Positions 1 through 9,630 are shown, counted from the first letter of the stretch. The stretch is DNA of 56,208 bases from Bacteroidota bacterium (GCA_029555415.1 JAKPSI010000024.1:1-56208), one strand, 5' to 3'. Numbers and translations are program-made. The notes: generated from the letters alone by a model not told the origin.

Positions 1-800
1 TCGCCGGCTACGCTGTGCGCTTTAATTCCCACAGCCAGTACATTGACTTGTTGGCCCAAACCGGCATCCTGGGCTTCGGCCTGTACAGTACCACCTTCAT
101 CATTCCTTTATATACACAGACCACCTTAGGTTGGACGGCTACGCAATCGGGTTTACTGCTGGTTCCTGCTGCGCTGACAACCGCATTCATGATGCCTATC
201 ATCGGCAGGATCCTTCAGAAAGGTATTCCGCAGCAATATCTGGTTGCACTGGGTATGCTCATCTTCGTCGGTTTCTGTTTCTGGGGCAGCAAGATCATGA
301 CCCCGGACACAAGTAAGGATTCTTTCTTCTGGATGCTGATCCTGCGTGGCTTCGCGATGGGATTGTTATTCATCCCCATTACCACACTCTCACTGAGTAC
401 GCTGAAGGGAAGGGAGATCGGAGATGGCGCTGCTTTCACCGGTATGATGCGGCAGCTGGGTGGCTCATTTGGTATCGCGATGATCACGACTTTCCTTTCC
501 AGAAAACTCATGGAACACCGCAGTGACCTCGTGAGCAAACTGGATGTGTACAATCCACTTGTGCAGCAAAAGATAAGTATGCTGAAGACCGGATTCATCG
601 CACGCGGTGTCAACGCCTATAATGCACCGAAAGCCGCATACACTGCACTCGATTTCTCTGTGATGAAACAAGCCTCTGTATTGGCCTATATGGATGTATT
701 TCACCTGATCGGTATCCTGTTCGTTATCTGCATCCCATTCGTGTTAATGGTGAAAGGGAACAGGAATAAGGCGGTGAAGGTGAGCGAAGCGTTGCACTAA
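1..800 (+). CDS. DHA2-type MFS drug efflux transporter, C-terminal part (5' end outside window)
   Basis: The reading frame is already open at base 3 and ends at the TAA at 798-800, so only about the last 265 residues are visible; any apparent start near base 15 is internal. The sequence is highly hydrophobic with roughly six membrane segments. The stretch FIIPLYTQTTLGWTATQSG followed by a Gly/Pro-rich helix with GRIL is typical of the second half of EmrB/QacA-like 14-helix proton-coupled multidrug exporters in the inner membrane. The short charged tail (KGNRNKAVK) is cytoplasmic. No EmrA or TolC partner is in view; these would be upstream. A heptamer repeat array begins directly after the stop codon. 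Family assignment is firm; substrate is unknown. Confidence 0.85.
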   Translation, partial: AGYAVRFNSHSQYIDLLAQTGILGFGLYSTTFIIPLYTQTTLGWTATQSGLLLVPAALTTAFMMPIIGRILQKGIPQQYLVALGMLIFVGFCFWGSKIMTPDTSKDSFFWMLILRGFAMGLLFIPITTLSLSTLKGREIGDGAAFTGMMRQLGGSFGIAMITTFLSRKLMEHRSDLVSKLDVYNPLVQQKISMLKTGFIARGVNAYNAPKAAYTALDFSVMKQASVLAYMDVFHLIGILFVICIPFVLMVKGNRNKAVKVSEALH

Positions 801-801
801 G

Positions 802-923
802 CAGTCGGCAGACTTTAGTCGGTAGTCGGTAGCCCCTTCTAAAAAGGATTTATTTTTCCTTCAGAATTAGTTTTCAACTGCAAAGTTGCGGGTTGCGGGT
901 TGCGAGTTGCGGGTTACGGGTTG
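802..923 (+). repeat. composite of two degenerate heptamer arrays (AGTCGGT type, then GTTGCGG type)
   Basis: Right after the transporter stop come 7-base units of the form AGTCGGT (802-832), a roughly 50-base linker, then about five 7-base units of the form GTTGCGG (885-923). The same order of two arrays, with a similar linker and similar right flank (GGGTTGGC followed by TGGGAA), recurs at 54807-54913 after umuD. No coding capacity is apparent. Confidence 0.75.
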
Positions 924-951
924 GCATAGGATCTTCTGGGAACACGACCAG

Positions 952-987
952 CCATCAAACCATTCAACCATCCAACCCCTCAACCTC
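952..987 (+). repeat. degenerate octamer array (ATCAAACC/ATCCAACC type)
   Basis: Four consecutive 8-base units, each ending in AACC, run up to and across the hoxH stop codon (TGA on the minus strand at 980-982). A related array occurs at 53593-53632. It could have extended into or created the end of the hoxH reading frame. Confidence 0.6.
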
Positions 988-2419
988 TTTCCACCTGATA
1001 CAGAATTTTTCCTTCCGCATCCACCACTTCCACCTGCATCGGCATCTGGCCCATGGCATGGGTAGAGCATGAGAGGCAGGGATCATAGCAACGGATGGCG
1101 GATTCAACACGGTTGAGCATGCCTTCTTTCACATCACTTCCCTTCACATATTGTCTGGCTACTTCCGTAATGGAGCGGTTCATGGAAGGATTGTTCTGAC
1201 CGGTAGCGATCAGGAGGTTGACGGAAATTAGTTTCCCGCTGGGATCCGTTTTATAATGATGGAATAAAGTTCCGCGTGGCGCTTCACAGCATCCGATCCC
1301 TTCCGGATGGTTCCAGCGACCGTGCGTCTGAATATCATTCGATGTGATCGCGGGATTGGCGAGTAATTGTTCGGCTTCTTCCACATTGCACAGCGCTTCG
1401 ATCAGCCTGGCATAGTGGAAATAGAATGTTCCATGCACCGGTTTGCCATTCCCGATCTTTTTGAATTCAAGGAATTCCTGCTGCGCCAGTGTTGTTTTCA
1501 TACGGCTCGCAACATTCAGTCGCGCCAGCGGACCTACCCGGTAAAATCCTTTTTCAAAACCCAGCGGGCGGTAGTAAGGATATTTCAGGAAAGACCATTC
1601 CACAGAACGTTCCGCAATGAACTCGAGATACCGTGCGGGATCCAGCTGATCCTGCAATATGTTGCCTTCTTCATCAATGAAGCGGAGTTTACCATCATAC
1701 AATTCACCTTCACCATCCGGACCCACCATACCCATGTACAGGGATGGACTATTGGCGAAACTTTCCACCATCTCTTTATTCTCTTCCATGTATTTTTTGA
1801 TGATCGAAATCCCGGTCTGTACGGTCATCTTCGCTTCCGGGATCCATACCTGGAGCGCCTGGCGGTTCTCTTCAGACAAAGGGAAAGCCATACCACCCGG
1901 GGCGATGCCCATGATATGGATCTTCTTTCCTGTGATGCGTTCACTGATCTCCTGTCCGAACTGACGGAGCCGGATACCACGTTTCGCGATATCAGGGAAT
2001 TTCTGCGCCACCCCAATGATATTCCGTAAAGCGGGATCACTGTCGTAGCCCAGCAGAAAATCCGGTGATGATAAATGGAAGAATGATAACGCGTGCGAAG
2101 AGATATTCTGTCCCAGGTGGATCAGTCTGCGCAACAGATCACCGGTATAAGAAGGTTCCAGTCCCTGTATCATTTCACAGGCTTTCACACTGGCGATGGA
2201 GTGACTGATCGGGCAAATGCCACAGATGCGTGGGGTGATCACGGGCATCTCCGTGTACATCCGGCCTTCGCAGAATTTTTCGAATCCGCGGAATTCGTTG
2301 ACATGGAATTGCGCGTTCTCTACTTCACCTTTTTCATCCAGCTGTATCGTGATCCGTGCATGTCCTTCAATACGTGTTACCGGAGATATGCGGATCGTTC
2401 TTTTTTCATTGTTATCCAT
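980..2419 (-). CDS. hoxH: NAD-reducing [NiFe] hydrogenase large subunit HoxH
   Basis: 479 residues; catalytic subunit holding the NiFe(CN)2CO centre of a cytoplasmic group 3d bidirectional hydrogenase. The L1 motif RICGIC (Cys66, Cys69) is near the N terminus and the L2 motif DPCLSCSTH (Cys448, Cys451, His454) is near the C terminus, so all four Ni ligands are present. A 25-residue tail after His454 is the expected propeptide that a HoxW-type endopeptidase removes after metal insertion; no such protease gene is in the window. The start overlaps the end of hoxY by 8 bases, implying translational coupling in the hoxEFUYH operon. Family and subgroup follow from the partners HoxE, HoxF and HoxU. 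Confidence 0.95.
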   Translation of the reverse strand: MDNNEKRTIRISPVTRIEGHARITIQLDEKGEVENAQFHVNEFRGFEKFCEGRMYTEMPVITPRICGICPISHSIASVKACEMIQGLEPSYTGDLLRRLIHLGQNISSHALSFFHLSSPDFLLGYDSDPALRNIIGVAQKFPDIAKRGIRLRQFGQEISERITGKKIHIMGIAPGGMAFPLSEENRQALQVWIPEAKMTVQTGISIIKKYMEENKEMVESFANSPSLYMGMVGPDGEGELYDGKLRFIDEEGNILQDQLDPARYLEFIAERSVEWSFLKYPYYRPLGFEKGFYRVGPLARLNVASRMKTTLAQQEFLEFKKIGNGKPVHGTFYFHYARLIEALCNVEEAEQLLANPAITSNDIQTHGRWNHPEGIGCCEAPRGTLFHHYKTDPSGKLISVNLLIATGQNNPSMNRSITEVARQYVKGSDVKEGMLNRVESAIRCYDPCLSCSTHAMGQMPMQVEVVDAEGKILYQVERG

Positions 2420-2954
2420 AATGAAGTTTTTTCACATCGCTGAGATCGGGTATCCGGTTATTCAGCAATTCGCTGAGTACATAAAATATAGTGTTGGCAT
2501 CAGGCGGGCAGCCGGGGATCACGTGATCTACGTGCACCACTTCCTGCAGCGGAACTACTTTCTGATTGAGATGCATGACGAACGGCGATGCGGGCATTTC
2601 ACCCTGTCCGTCGTTACTGATGGCGGTCTTGTATGCGGTGTTCAGGCAATCATCCAGTTCAAAATAGTTACGCATGCCTGTTACATTCGTCATAACTGCG
2701 CAATCGCCCAGTGCGACCAGTATTTTCGATTGCTTGCGGATATGCAGTATCTCTTCCAGGTGTTCATCACTTGTTACAGCGCCTTCCACCAGGGTGATAT
2801 CCACTTCGGGTAATTCTTTCCCGTCCACCACCGGACATTTCACGATGTCGGCCAGTTTCGCCACTTCGAGGATCCGCTCGTCAATATCGAGCAGCGACAT
2901 GTGACATCCTGAACATCCGCCGAGCCATACCGTTGCCAGTTTTTTCCTGCTCAT
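2412..2954 (-). CDS. hoxY: NAD-reducing [NiFe] hydrogenase small subunit HoxY
   Basis: 180 residues, the short small-subunit form typical of group 3 enzymes, carrying only the proximal [4Fe-4S] cluster. Cluster ligand positions are visible: GGCSGC (Cys14, Cys17), the Cys in ALGDCA and the Cys in PGCPPD. There is no Tat signal, in agreement with a cytoplasmic enzyme. It passes electrons from HoxH to the HoxFU diaphorase. It lies between hoxU (18-base gap) and hoxH (8-base overlap). Confidence 0.94.
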   Translation of the reverse strand: MSRKKLATVWLGGCSGCHMSLLDIDERILEVAKLADIVKCPVVDGKELPEVDITLVEGAVTSDEHLEEILHIRKQSKILVALGDCAVMTNVTGMRNYFELDDCLNTAYKTAISNDGQGEMPASPFVMHLNQKVVPLQEVVHVDHVIPGCPPDANTIFYVLSELLNNRIPDLSDVKKLHYG

Positions 2955-2972
2955 AATGATTCATTTAACGGC

Positions 2973-3680
2973 TTATAATTTCATTTTTCTTTTCTCTACC
3001 AGTTCATTGATGATACCGGGTTTCTTCTCCAGTTGCCCCTGCACGATCGCTTTGGGCCAGATGGCGCCGGTCGGGCAGGCATGTACACATTTACCACAGG
3101 AAGTACATGTGACCGATTCACCCCAGGGTGAATTGAAATCGGAAATGACCCGTACCTGTGTACCCCTGTTCATCACATCCCAGTTATGCGCACCTTCCAC
3201 TTCATTGCAAACCCGTACACAACGGGTGCACATGATGCAGCGGTTATGATCGATCACATACCAGGCATGTGAACTGTCCAGTTCGCATTTGGGATACAGG
3301 AAAGGATACCGGATATGGTCCATGCCTACTTTATATCCCAGTTGCTGCAATTCACATTTACCATTGGCCACGCACACGGAACACACGTGGTTCCTTTCTG
3401 CGAAGAATAATTCCGTTGTGATCCGCTGATATTTTTTGATCCGTTCCGTATCAGTGCGGATCACCATATTGGCTGCTACTTTTGTTGTGCAGGCAGAGAG
3501 CAGTTTATTGATCCCTTCGATCTCTACCAGACAAAGCCGGCAGGCACCCACATCCATCACTCCTTTGAGGTGACACATGGTGAGGATCTCAATATCATTG
3601 GCGCGGCAGACTTCCAGGATCGTTTTATCCGGCTCGGTTGCCAGTTGTTTGCCATTGACCTGTATCGTGATCGTTGTCAT
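2973..3680 (-). CDS. hoxU: hydrogenase diaphorase subunit HoxU (NuoG N-terminal-like)
   Basis: 235 residues. An N-terminal plant-type ferredoxin domain with Cys-rich segment (GACRLCLVE, then a later Cys) is followed by the CSVC...KCELQ segment of the NuoG His/Cys cluster region and then two 4Fe-4S motifs (CIMCTRCVRVC and CTSCGKCVHACP). This is the standard HoxU layout: the N-terminal quarter of NuoG as an electron wire between HoxF and HoxY. It starts 3 bases after hoxF stops. The short C-terminal tail beyond the last cluster (EKKPGI...) is charged. Confidence 0.93.
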   Translation of the reverse strand: MTTITIQVNGKQLATEPDKTILEVCRANDIEILTMCHLKGVMDVGACRLCLVEIEGINKLLSACTTKVAANMVIRTDTERIKKYQRITTELFFAERNHVCSVCVANGKCELQQLGYKVGMDHIRYPFLYPKCELDSSHAWYVIDHNRCIMCTRCVRVCNEVEGAHNWDVMNRGTQVRVISDFNSPWGESVTCTSCGKCVHACPTGAIWPKAIVQGQLEKKPGIINELVEKRKMKL

Positions 3681-3683
3681 ACC

Positions 3684-5351
3684 TTACGATTGTGGTTGTA
3701 ATTCTTTTTTAACGCCGGGTGTCGTGATCCGGCTTTCATATTCCTGCCTGAAATGGCGGAGCGTGCTGAGTAATGGATTGGGCGCGGAACCGCCGAGACC
3801 GCAGAGACTCGTTTCTTTCACATACACGGCCAGTTCTTCCAGCCGGTCGAGATCGATGCGCGTTCCGTTTCCTGCACAGATCTTATGCAGCAGGTCGTGC
3901 ATCATTTTGGTACCGACCCGGCAGGGTACACATTTACCGCAGCTTTCATCCATGCAGAATTCCATGAAATAACGTGCAACATCCACCATGTCCGATTGCT
4001 GATCCATCACGATCAGTCCTCCGGAACCCATGATGGAACCAAGGTTCACGAGTGCTTCATAATCCATCTTCACATCCAGGTGTTCGGCCGGTATACAACC
4101 GCCGGAAGGGCCACCGGTTTGCGCGGCTTTGAAAGTACCTCCACCCTGGATACCACCACCGATATCGAAAACGATCTCACGTAGCGTTGTACCCATGGGC
4201 ACTTCAATGAGTCCGGAATAATTGATCTTACCCGCCAGTGCGAATACTTTGGTACCCGCGCTCTTGGGTGTGCCGATCTCACTGTACCATTCACCGCCTT
4301 TATTGAGGATCGGGACGATGCCAGCGAAAGTTTCTACATTATTGATGAGTGTGGGATGGCCCCATAATCCGGATTCAGCCGGGAATGGCGGACGGGGCTT
4401 GGGCGTACCGCGTTTCCCTTCAATGGAAGCGATGAGCGCGGTTTCTTCGCCACATACGAAAGCGCCGGCACCGATGCGTACATCCACATCGAATGAGAAG
4501 TTGGTGCCGAGTATATTATTGCCGATCAGTCCGTTCTTCCGGGCCTGTTTGATGGCAAGCTCAAAACGCTTGATGGCGAGCGGATATTCACCACGGATAT
4601 AAGCATACCCTTTGGATGCACCGACGGCATAACCGGCTATGGCCATGCCTTCCAGTACGCGATGCGGATTTCCTTCCAGCACACTGCGGTCCATGAATGC
4701 ACCCGGGTCGCCTTCATCACCGTTGCAGATCACATATTTCTGATCGCTCACATATTTATAAACGGTTTCCCATTTCATACCGGTGGGATAACCGGCACCA
4801 CCGCGTCCGCGAATACGGCTGTGTTTGATCTCGGCGATCACATCTTCGGGTGACATACGAAAGAGGACATCACTCAGTGCTTTGTATCCGTCACGAGTAA
4901 AATAATCTTCGATCGTTTCGGGGTTGATATCGCCACAATCTAGCAGGGCTACTTTGAGTTGTTTCTTGAAGAATGGATCTTCTTCCGCATTCAGGAAGGG
5001 TTTTTCGCGTGAATCAGCGAACAGCAGCAGGTCTTCGATCGGTTTTTTATCGATGAGCTGACTTTGCACCACGCGCGCGATATTGTCGCAGTCGACTTTC
5101 TGATAGATGGTATTCTCCGGCATGTATTTCACCAGCGGGCCCTGGTTACAGGGACCCATGCATCCGGTGGGGATGACGGCCACTTCGTTTTCCAGTCCGC
5201 GGCTTTTGATCTCTTCTTCCAGTTTCTTCAGCACTTCTTCTGAGCCGGAAGAGATGCAACTGGCACCGCAGCAAACACAGATGGTATGTTTGCAACTGTT
5301 CTTTTTTTCTTTTGCCTGATCGGTCAGGAGCTGCAGATCTTGCCTGTTCAT
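3684..5351 (-). CDS. hoxF: hydrogenase diaphorase large subunit HoxF (NADH/FMN-binding, NuoF-like)
   Basis: 555 residues. Order of domains: an N-terminal thioredoxin-like 2Fe-2S domain (first 100 residues, CVCCGASC and GCMGPC segments), a central NuoF domain with the FMN/NAD site ([10 protein letters not shown], then [11 protein letters not shown]), an SLBB-like part, and a C-terminal 4Fe-4S domain ([13 protein letters not shown]). It oxidises or reduces NAD(H) and exchanges electrons with HoxU. The start overlaps the hoxE stop by 4 bases. The length fits fused-type HoxF proteins rather than plain NuoF, which is shorter. Confidence 0.94.
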   Translation of the reverse strand: MNRQDLQLLTDQAKEKKNSCKHTICVCCGASCISSGSEEVLKKLEEEIKSRGLENEVAVIPTGCMGPCNQGPLVKYMPENTIYQKVDCDNIARVVQSQLIDKKPIEDLLLFADSREKPFLNAEEDPFFKKQLKVALLDCGDINPETIEDYFTRDGYKALSDVLFRMSPEDVIAEIKHSRIRGRGGAGYPTGMKWETVYKYVSDQKYVICNGDEGDPGAFMDRSVLEGNPHRVLEGMAIAGYAVGASKGYAYIRGEYPLAIKRFELAIKQARKNGLIGNNILGTNFSFDVDVRIGAGAFVCGEETALIASIEGKRGTPKPRPPFPAESGLWGHPTLINNVETFAGIVPILNKGGEWYSEIGTPKSAGTKVFALAGKINYSGLIEVPMGTTLREIVFDIGGGIQGGGTFKAAQTGGPSGGCIPAEHLDVKMDYEALVNLGSIMGSGGLIVMDQQSDMVDVARYFMEFCMDESCGKCVPCRVGTKMMHDLLHKICAGNGTRIDLDRLEELAVYVKETSLCGLGGSAPNPLLSTLRHFRQEYESRITTPGVKKELQPQS

Positions 5352-5857
5352 GGTTTCCCGGTTTTAGAGTGGATCTTTTCAATGACCGCTGCGGGTTCGG
5401 TTTTCCCCTGCACTTCATCATCGATCACAACGGCAGGTGCGAGTCCGCAGGCACCGATGCAACGGGCAACGGCAACACCGAGCTGGTTATCGGCAGATAC
5501 CTGACCGGGTTGCAGATTGAATTGTCTTTCGATCTCATCCAGGATCTTTTGCGCGCCTTTCACATAACAGGCGGTACCGGTACAGACCAGACATGTATGT
5601 TCTCCTTTTGATTTAAGGGAGAAAAAATGATAGAATGTAACGGTGGAATACACCCGGGATGGCGGCAGATTGAGTGATCTTGCGATATGCGCCAGTACGG
5701 GTAAAGGCAGATAGCCATACGCGTTCTGTGCGGTATGCAGGATCTCGATCAGTGCGTCAGGTCGGTAATGTTCTTTCTTGATGCGGGCATTGAGTAGTTT
5801 GACCCGTGGATCGGTTTTGGGGAGCTCTGTACTGAGCGTTGTGAATCCGGCGTTCAT
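5348..5857 (-). CDS. hoxE: hydrogenase diaphorase subunit HoxE (NuoE-like 2Fe-2S)
   Basis: 169 residues, thioredoxin-like NuoE fold. The four 2Fe-2S cysteines are seen as C-x4-C (CTGTAC) and C-x3-C (CIGAC). It is the first gene of the hoxEFUYH operon and overlaps hoxF by 4 bases. HoxE distinguishes five-subunit cyanobacterial-type enzymes from the four-subunit Ralstonia type. A strong purine-rich ribosome site precedes the ATG. Upstream, no ideal Bacteroidota promoter is visible; TAGCTTCG (minus, 5951-5944) with a GTTG 18 bases further up is the closest match and is weak. Confidence 0.93.
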   Translation of the reverse strand: MNAGFTTLSTELPKTDPRVKLLNARIKKEHYRPDALIEILHTAQNAYGYLPLPVLAHIARSLNLPPSRVYSTVTFYHFFSLKSKGEHTCLVCTGTACYVKGAQKILDEIERQFNLQPGQVSADNQLGVAVARCIGACGLAPAVVIDDEVQGKTEPAAVIEKIHSKTGKP

Positions 5858-5860
5858 ATG

Positions 5861-5870
5861 TTCCCTCCTC
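5861..5870 (-). promoter_or_regulatory. strong Shine-Dalgarno site of hoxE
   Basis: The minus strand reads GAGGAGGGAA a few bases before the hoxE ATG. This is a near-perfect anti-16S match, unusual here because most other starts in the window have no recognisable Shine-Dalgarno sequence. It fixes the hoxE start. Confidence 0.65.
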
Positions 5871-6106
5871 TTCGTTAATGATAAATCGTCGAGTAAACGT
5901 GCGTCGTAGTGAGGGCGTGCGTTCTGATACTGCGATTATGTAACGAAGCTATAACGGTAGACATTGCCGCAACATGACTATCATCATCCTTATACTGTTT
6001 ACGGGAAGCAAAACCGATGATTTCAGTTAGTATCCGCCTGAAAGGCAATGTTTAAAGGATATTCGGGAATTTTATTTAACTTCCTCCTGCACCAAAAACC
6101 ATCAAC

Positions 6107-6544
6107 ATGGCAACTATCTCGGGTAAGAAACCCTCATCGTTCCTGTTATTCCCCTGGAGCCTGCTGTCGATCGTTCTCATCCTTTTGCTGAATACGGCTT
6201 TCAGTGAGTTCTTTGGAAAGAACTGGAGCTGGATCGCGCTGGTACTGATCATCCCTGCCGCTATCCTGGAGAACCTGAAAGTGGGTTATTCCACGATGCG
6301 GATCATGTTCCTGAAAGTCGTGTATTCCCTGTTATCCTTCATGTTCGTGGGACTCGCATTCGGCGCTTCCATGAGCGGTTGGTATCTGGAGCGGTTCAAG
6401 GACATGAAAGGAATTGCCCGCGTGGAGATACCCTGGTATGTATTATTGGCCTTAACGGTGATCTTGCTGATCGAGGTCGTGCAGATCTTCAGCATGCTCA
6501 AAGCGGTCAAGCGTGAGTTCATGCAATTCGATCCTGACCAATAG
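6107..6544 (+). CDS. small polytopic membrane protein of unknown function
   Basis: 145 residues with four clear hydrophobic segments (about residues 14-32, 40-53, 70-88 and 107-127) separated by short charged loops, and a polar C terminus (KAVKREFMQFDPDQ). No motif identifies a family. It is the only plus-strand gene between 0.8 and 50 kb, divergent from hoxE across 249 bases and convergent with crtY, whose stop is only 5 bases away. That layout suggests it is a stand-alone gene. No function is proposed. Confidence 0.7.
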   Translation: MATISGKKPSSFLLFPWSLLSIVLILLLNTAFSEFFGKNWSWIALVLIIPAAILENLKVGYSTMRIMFLKVVYSLLSFMFVGLAFGASMSGWYLERFKDMKGIARVEIPWYVLLALTVILLIEVVQIFSMLKAVKREFMQFDPDQ

Positions 6545-6549
6545 CAGAT

Positions 6550-7698
6550 CTATAACTGCTGTAAGGCTGCTTTGAAGAAAGGCAGCACGGGCAGTTTGGA
6601 GATCACACTCAATTCTTCCAACAACGTACTTTCATTACCAATGAACCTCAGCACCTGCCGGGGTTCATTTTTTTTGAAGAGGTCGGAGAACACGGCACTA
6701 CCCGAAGGATGACGCTGGCGAAGGATATGCAGCAGCACCCGGTCATAAAAACGGAAACGCGCGGGTGTTCCGTGGTAACCATGCAATGGATCTCTGCCTG
6801 CCGCGAGTTGTGTGGTGATATGTGCTGAATGTTGCTGTATGAAATCGAAAGTGTAACCGCTGGAGGCTTTTGTTTGTCCGCCGGCGGTGCCGGTATAGAT
6901 GATCCTTCCATCCCGTTTCGGAAAACGGTGATCGGTCATCGGGATCACACCCTGTTCAGTATCGGTGATCGTATAATCCTGTATACCGAGTATCCGGCTG
7001 ATATAATCATCGAGTCCGGCATCATACTCCTCCCCTGTCAATTCAGATTCATTGAACAAGGTATATTCTACCAATGCACGTTGGGGCGTGAAGGGCATCA
7101 CATATACGAAAGTGGCACCGTGCTGCTGACCTGTGCGGAAATCCATGAGTGTGGCCTGCGCGGGATCGAATACAGGTTGCGGCGTTTCAATGATCCTGCC
7201 TTTGAAATGCTGTAAAAGATAATGGTCTTTCGTACGAACGACCGGCGGGCGGAAGAGAATACTGTTGAATACATAGTCAGCCGCGATCCATTCATCTTCC
7301 AGCTGCACTTCTGCAGTATTTTCAGTATTACGGACCGCTTTCACGGTACCCTTACGCAAGGTTACATCAAGCTCCTTCCCGATCACATCAAAGCAATAGC
7401 GGTAAAAGTCGATGCCCCGGATCAGTTTATAATGATAGGGCTGCAGGTCAAGCAGACGGGAAATGGTATCACTATGGAACCAGGCTTGTGACCATTGTTT
7501 GTGAACGATCGGTTCGAAGGGCCCTTCCCCTGTTTGCCAGAAGCACCAGGTGCGGTCGTTGCGGACCTTATCATCCTGATCGATCAGCAGGATCTTCTTA
7601 TCCCGGAAGTTACCGTTACGTGCCAGATGCACGAGCAGACTGAGTCCGGCACAACCTGCACCGGTGATGATATAGTCGTATGGCCTGTTAGCGGACAA
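6550..7698 (-). CDS. crtY: lycopene beta-cyclase (CrtY family)
   Basis: 382 residues. An N-terminal FAD-binding Rossmann motif GAGCAGLS (residues 13-20) and the NDRTWCFW segment around residue 48 are hallmarks of the CrtY/CrtL lycopene cyclases; a second conserved segment, GxxGGxTKASSGYTF, lies in the C-terminal half. It forms both beta-ionone rings of beta-carotene from lycopene at the inner membrane. It is the last gene of the sigma-crtI-crtB-idi-crtZ-crtY series, 25 bases after crtZ, and ends nose to nose with the plus-strand gene at 6544. Confidence 0.93.
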   Translation of the reverse strand: MSANRPYDYIITGAGCAGLSLLVHLARNGNFRDKKILLIDQDDKVRNDRTWCFWQTGEGPFEPIVHKQWSQAWFHSDTISRLLDLQPYHYKLIRGIDFYRYCFDVIGKELDVTLRKGTVKAVRNTENTAEVQLEDEWIAADYVFNSILFRPPVVRTKDHYLLQHFKGRIIETPQPVFDPAQATLMDFRTGQQHGATFVYVMPFTPQRALVEYTLFNESELTGEEYDAGLDDYISRILGIQDYTITDTEQGVIPMTDHRFPKRDGRIIYTGTAGGQTKASSGYTFDFIQQHSAHITTQLAAGRDPLHGYHGTPARFRFYDRVLLHILRQRHPSGSAVFSDLFKKNEPRQVLRFIGNESTLLEELSVISKLPVLPFFKAALQQL

Positions 7699-7723
7699 TA
7701 GTAGGTTATCTGGAAAGCATTGA

Positions 7724-8236
7724 TCAGTCGGATTCAGGCGCGTATTGCACTTTGCGGTTTCCGGCCATCAGTTTTTTGTCGTGACGGATCTTCTCCCGGT
7801 ATTTCCTTGCGGCATACAGCATACCGAAACTTTCTCCGTGCTCTTTATTGAGATGTTTATGGTGCATCTTATGCGCCCAGCGGATGGAACGCACATAGGT
7901 ATTATCGCTCCGGGTGAACCATTTGAACCGCTGGTGGATGATGACATCATGCACCAGGAAATAAGCGAAGCCATAAGCCATGATGCCGAAGCCGATGGCC
8001 TGCATCCACCATACATCACCATAAGTGCCGCGGTAAATGAGCCACATGCTTGGGATCGCGAAGATGACGAAGAAGGCATCATTCTTCTCGAAGAAACCGG
8101 GTTCCACCTGATGGTGATCCTTATGCAGGTACCAGAGGAATCCGTGCATTACATAGCGGTGGGTACACCAGGTCACACCTTCCATGAAGAGGAAGGTCCC
8201 GAGCAGCACACCTATATAAGAGAGCAATTGCATCAT
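7724..8236 (-). CDS. crtZ: beta-carotene 3-hydroxylase (CrtZ family)
   Basis: About 170 residues, an integral-membrane di-iron hydroxylase of the fatty-acid-hydroxylase superfamily. His clusters HRYVMH, HKDHH and HKMHHKH are in the expected order among four hydrophobic segments. It adds hydroxyls to both rings of beta-carotene, giving zeaxanthin. I place the start at the MMQLL pair (8236) because it removes the overlap with idi and leaves a normal first membrane helix; an in-frame ATG at 8272 would overlap idi by 29 bases and add 12 residues. No ketolase (CrtW) is seen nearby. Confidence 0.92.
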   Translation of the reverse strand: MMQLLSYIGVLLGTFLFMEGVTWCTHRYVMHGFLWYLHKDHHQVEPGFFEKNDAFFVIFAIPSMWLIYRGTYGDVWWMQAIGFGIMAYGFAYFLVHDVIIHQRFKWFTRSDNTYVRSIRWAHKMHHKHLNKEHGESFGMLYAARKYREKIRHDKKLMAGNRKVQYAPESD

Positions 8237-8243
8237 AACAAAG

Positions 8244-8786
8244 TTAAACAGTTTGGAAGAGATGTCCGGCATGATCCCGGTACCACTGATCGATGCGGGG
8301 GAATGCGAGATGGAACCAGGCCGTATACAAAGCTGGCTCCGACTGCATGGATGCGCGCAAGGAATCCATGTCCTGATAACGGTGATCCATTACTTCCTCT
8401 TCATTGGGCTGCAGGCTGCCGTTGTAATGGCCTACGAATACATGATCGAATTCATGTTCAGTAAGGCCGTTCTCAAAATCAGCACGGTAAACGAAATCAA
8501 ATACTTTTTCAACTGGCAGTGTGAACCCCAGTTCTTCGCGGAGACGGCGTGTGGCGGCTTGTGCAGCGGTTTCACCTGGTTGGGGGTGACTGCAGCAGGC
8601 ATTGGTCCAGAGTCCGCCGCTATGATATTTTGAGAGGGCCCTTCGCTGCAGGAGCATTTCGCCGGCATCATTGAAGATGAATACACTGAATGCACGGTGC
8701 AGGAGGCCTTTTTCATGGGCTTCCATTTTTTCCATGACCCCCAATTCGTGGTCATGCTCATCCACTAAGATCACTTCCTGGATCAT
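8244..8786 (-). CDS. idi: isopentenyl-diphosphate delta-isomerase, type 1
   Basis: 180 residues, Nudix fold. The active-site segment NACCSHP with the catalytic Cys, the LREELGF Nudix helix and the metal-binding Glu-rich segment NEEEVMDHRY are present. It converts IPP to DMAPP, supplying the starter for GGPP and carotenoids. Its place inside the crt operon, 8 bases after crtB and just before crtZ, indicates a dedicated supply role. No GGPP synthase (CrtE) gene is in the window, so that step must come from elsewhere. Confidence 0.93.
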   Translation of the reverse strand: MIQEVILVDEHDHELGVMEKMEAHEKGLLHRAFSVFIFNDAGEMLLQRRALSKYHSGGLWTNACCSHPQPGETAAQAATRRLREELGFTLPVEKVFDFVYRADFENGLTEHEFDHVFVGHYNGSLQPNEEEVMDHRYQDMDSLRASMQSEPALYTAWFHLAFPRIDQWYRDHAGHLFQTV

Positions 8787-8793
8787 ATTGATT

Positions 8794-9630
8794 TCAGATC
8801 AGCCTTAACTGGTTCTTTACACTGGCGCGGAGAATGATCAGCGCTTTACGGTAATTCGGTATCCGGACCCGCTGCTGCAGTACGGTGGCAGGCTGCAGTT
8901 GTTTGATCTTCCGGAACAGGGACAGATAATATTTATAGGCGACATATACCCCGAACCTTGATTTCATGGGCAGTCGCAGGATGCCTTCATAAGCCTGGTC
9001 GAAATCGAGCTGGATATCGGCTTCGATCTTTTCCTTGTCGCAACGGGTGAAATTGCTGAAGTCGCAACCCGGAAAGTAAACGCGGGAAAGGCCGTTGAAA
9101 TCCGCATTGAAATCACGCAGGAAATTCACTTTCTGGAATGCCGCGCCTAATGAACGGGCGGGTGCTTCGAGCTTATCGTACATTTCTTTTTTCCCATCAC
9201 AGAAAACGTACAGGCACATGAGGCCGACCACTTCCGCTGAGCCATAGATATATTCCTTGTATCCTTCACTGTCGTAACGTGTCTTGCTAAGGTCCATTTC
9301 CATACTGTGAAAGAACGCTTCGATGAGTGCGTGATCGATATTGTATTCATTGACGGTACGCTGGAAACTGTTGAGGATCGGGTTGAGGCTGATCCCCCTG
9401 GCAATAGCTTCCCATGTTTCGTTTTTGAATTCCGCAAGCAGTGTATGCTTATCGTATCCATGGAAACTGTCAACGATCTCATCGGCGAAACGCACGAACC
9501 CGTATATGTTGAATATCGGGGTGCGCAGATCGCGGTGCAGCATACGGATCGCCGAAGAGAAGGAAGTGCTGTACTTCTCAGTTACGACACGGCTGCAATT
9601 TTCGCTGGCATCATGAAACAATTTTACCAT
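8794..9630 (-). CDS. crtB: phytoene synthase CrtB
   Basis: 278 residues, all-helical squalene/phytoene synthase family. The first Asp-rich motif DEIVD (residues 50-54) and the second (RDFNADF, near residue 174) that bind Mg-diphosphate are both present, as is the KVNFLRD context typical of the family. It joins two GGPP molecules to phytoene. It follows crtI with a 17-base gap; crtI-crtB adjacency is the usual arrangement in Bacteroidota. Confidence 0.94.
   Translation of the reverse strand: MVKLFHDASENCSRVVTEKYSTSFSSAIRMLHRDLRTPIFNIYGFVRFADEIVDSFHGYDKHTLLAEFKNETWEAIARGISLNPILNSFQRTVNEYNIDHALIEAFFHSMEMDLSKTRYDSEGYKEYIYGSAEVVGLMCLYVFCDGKKEMYDKLEAPARSLGAAFQKVNFLRDFNADFNGLSRVYFPGCDFSNFTRCDKEKIEADIQLDFDQAYEGILRLPMKSRFGVYVAYKYYLSLFRKIKQLQPATVLQQRVRIPNYRKALIILRASVKNQLRLI

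Noticed and set aside
1367-2029. Long plus-strand frame opposite hoxH
   Set aside because: Antisense shadow of a conserved gene; no family features and composition follows the codon pattern of hoxH.
8220-8272. TAACTTTG just before the crtZ ATG as an internal promoter
   Set aside because: It ends only about 3 bases before the start codon at 8236 and lies in the coding end of idi; no -33 partner was checked as convincing. Probably chance.
7745-8464. 239-codon plus-strand frame across crtZ and idi
   Set aside because: Crosses two real minus-strand genes; His-rich sequence is just the complement of their motifs.
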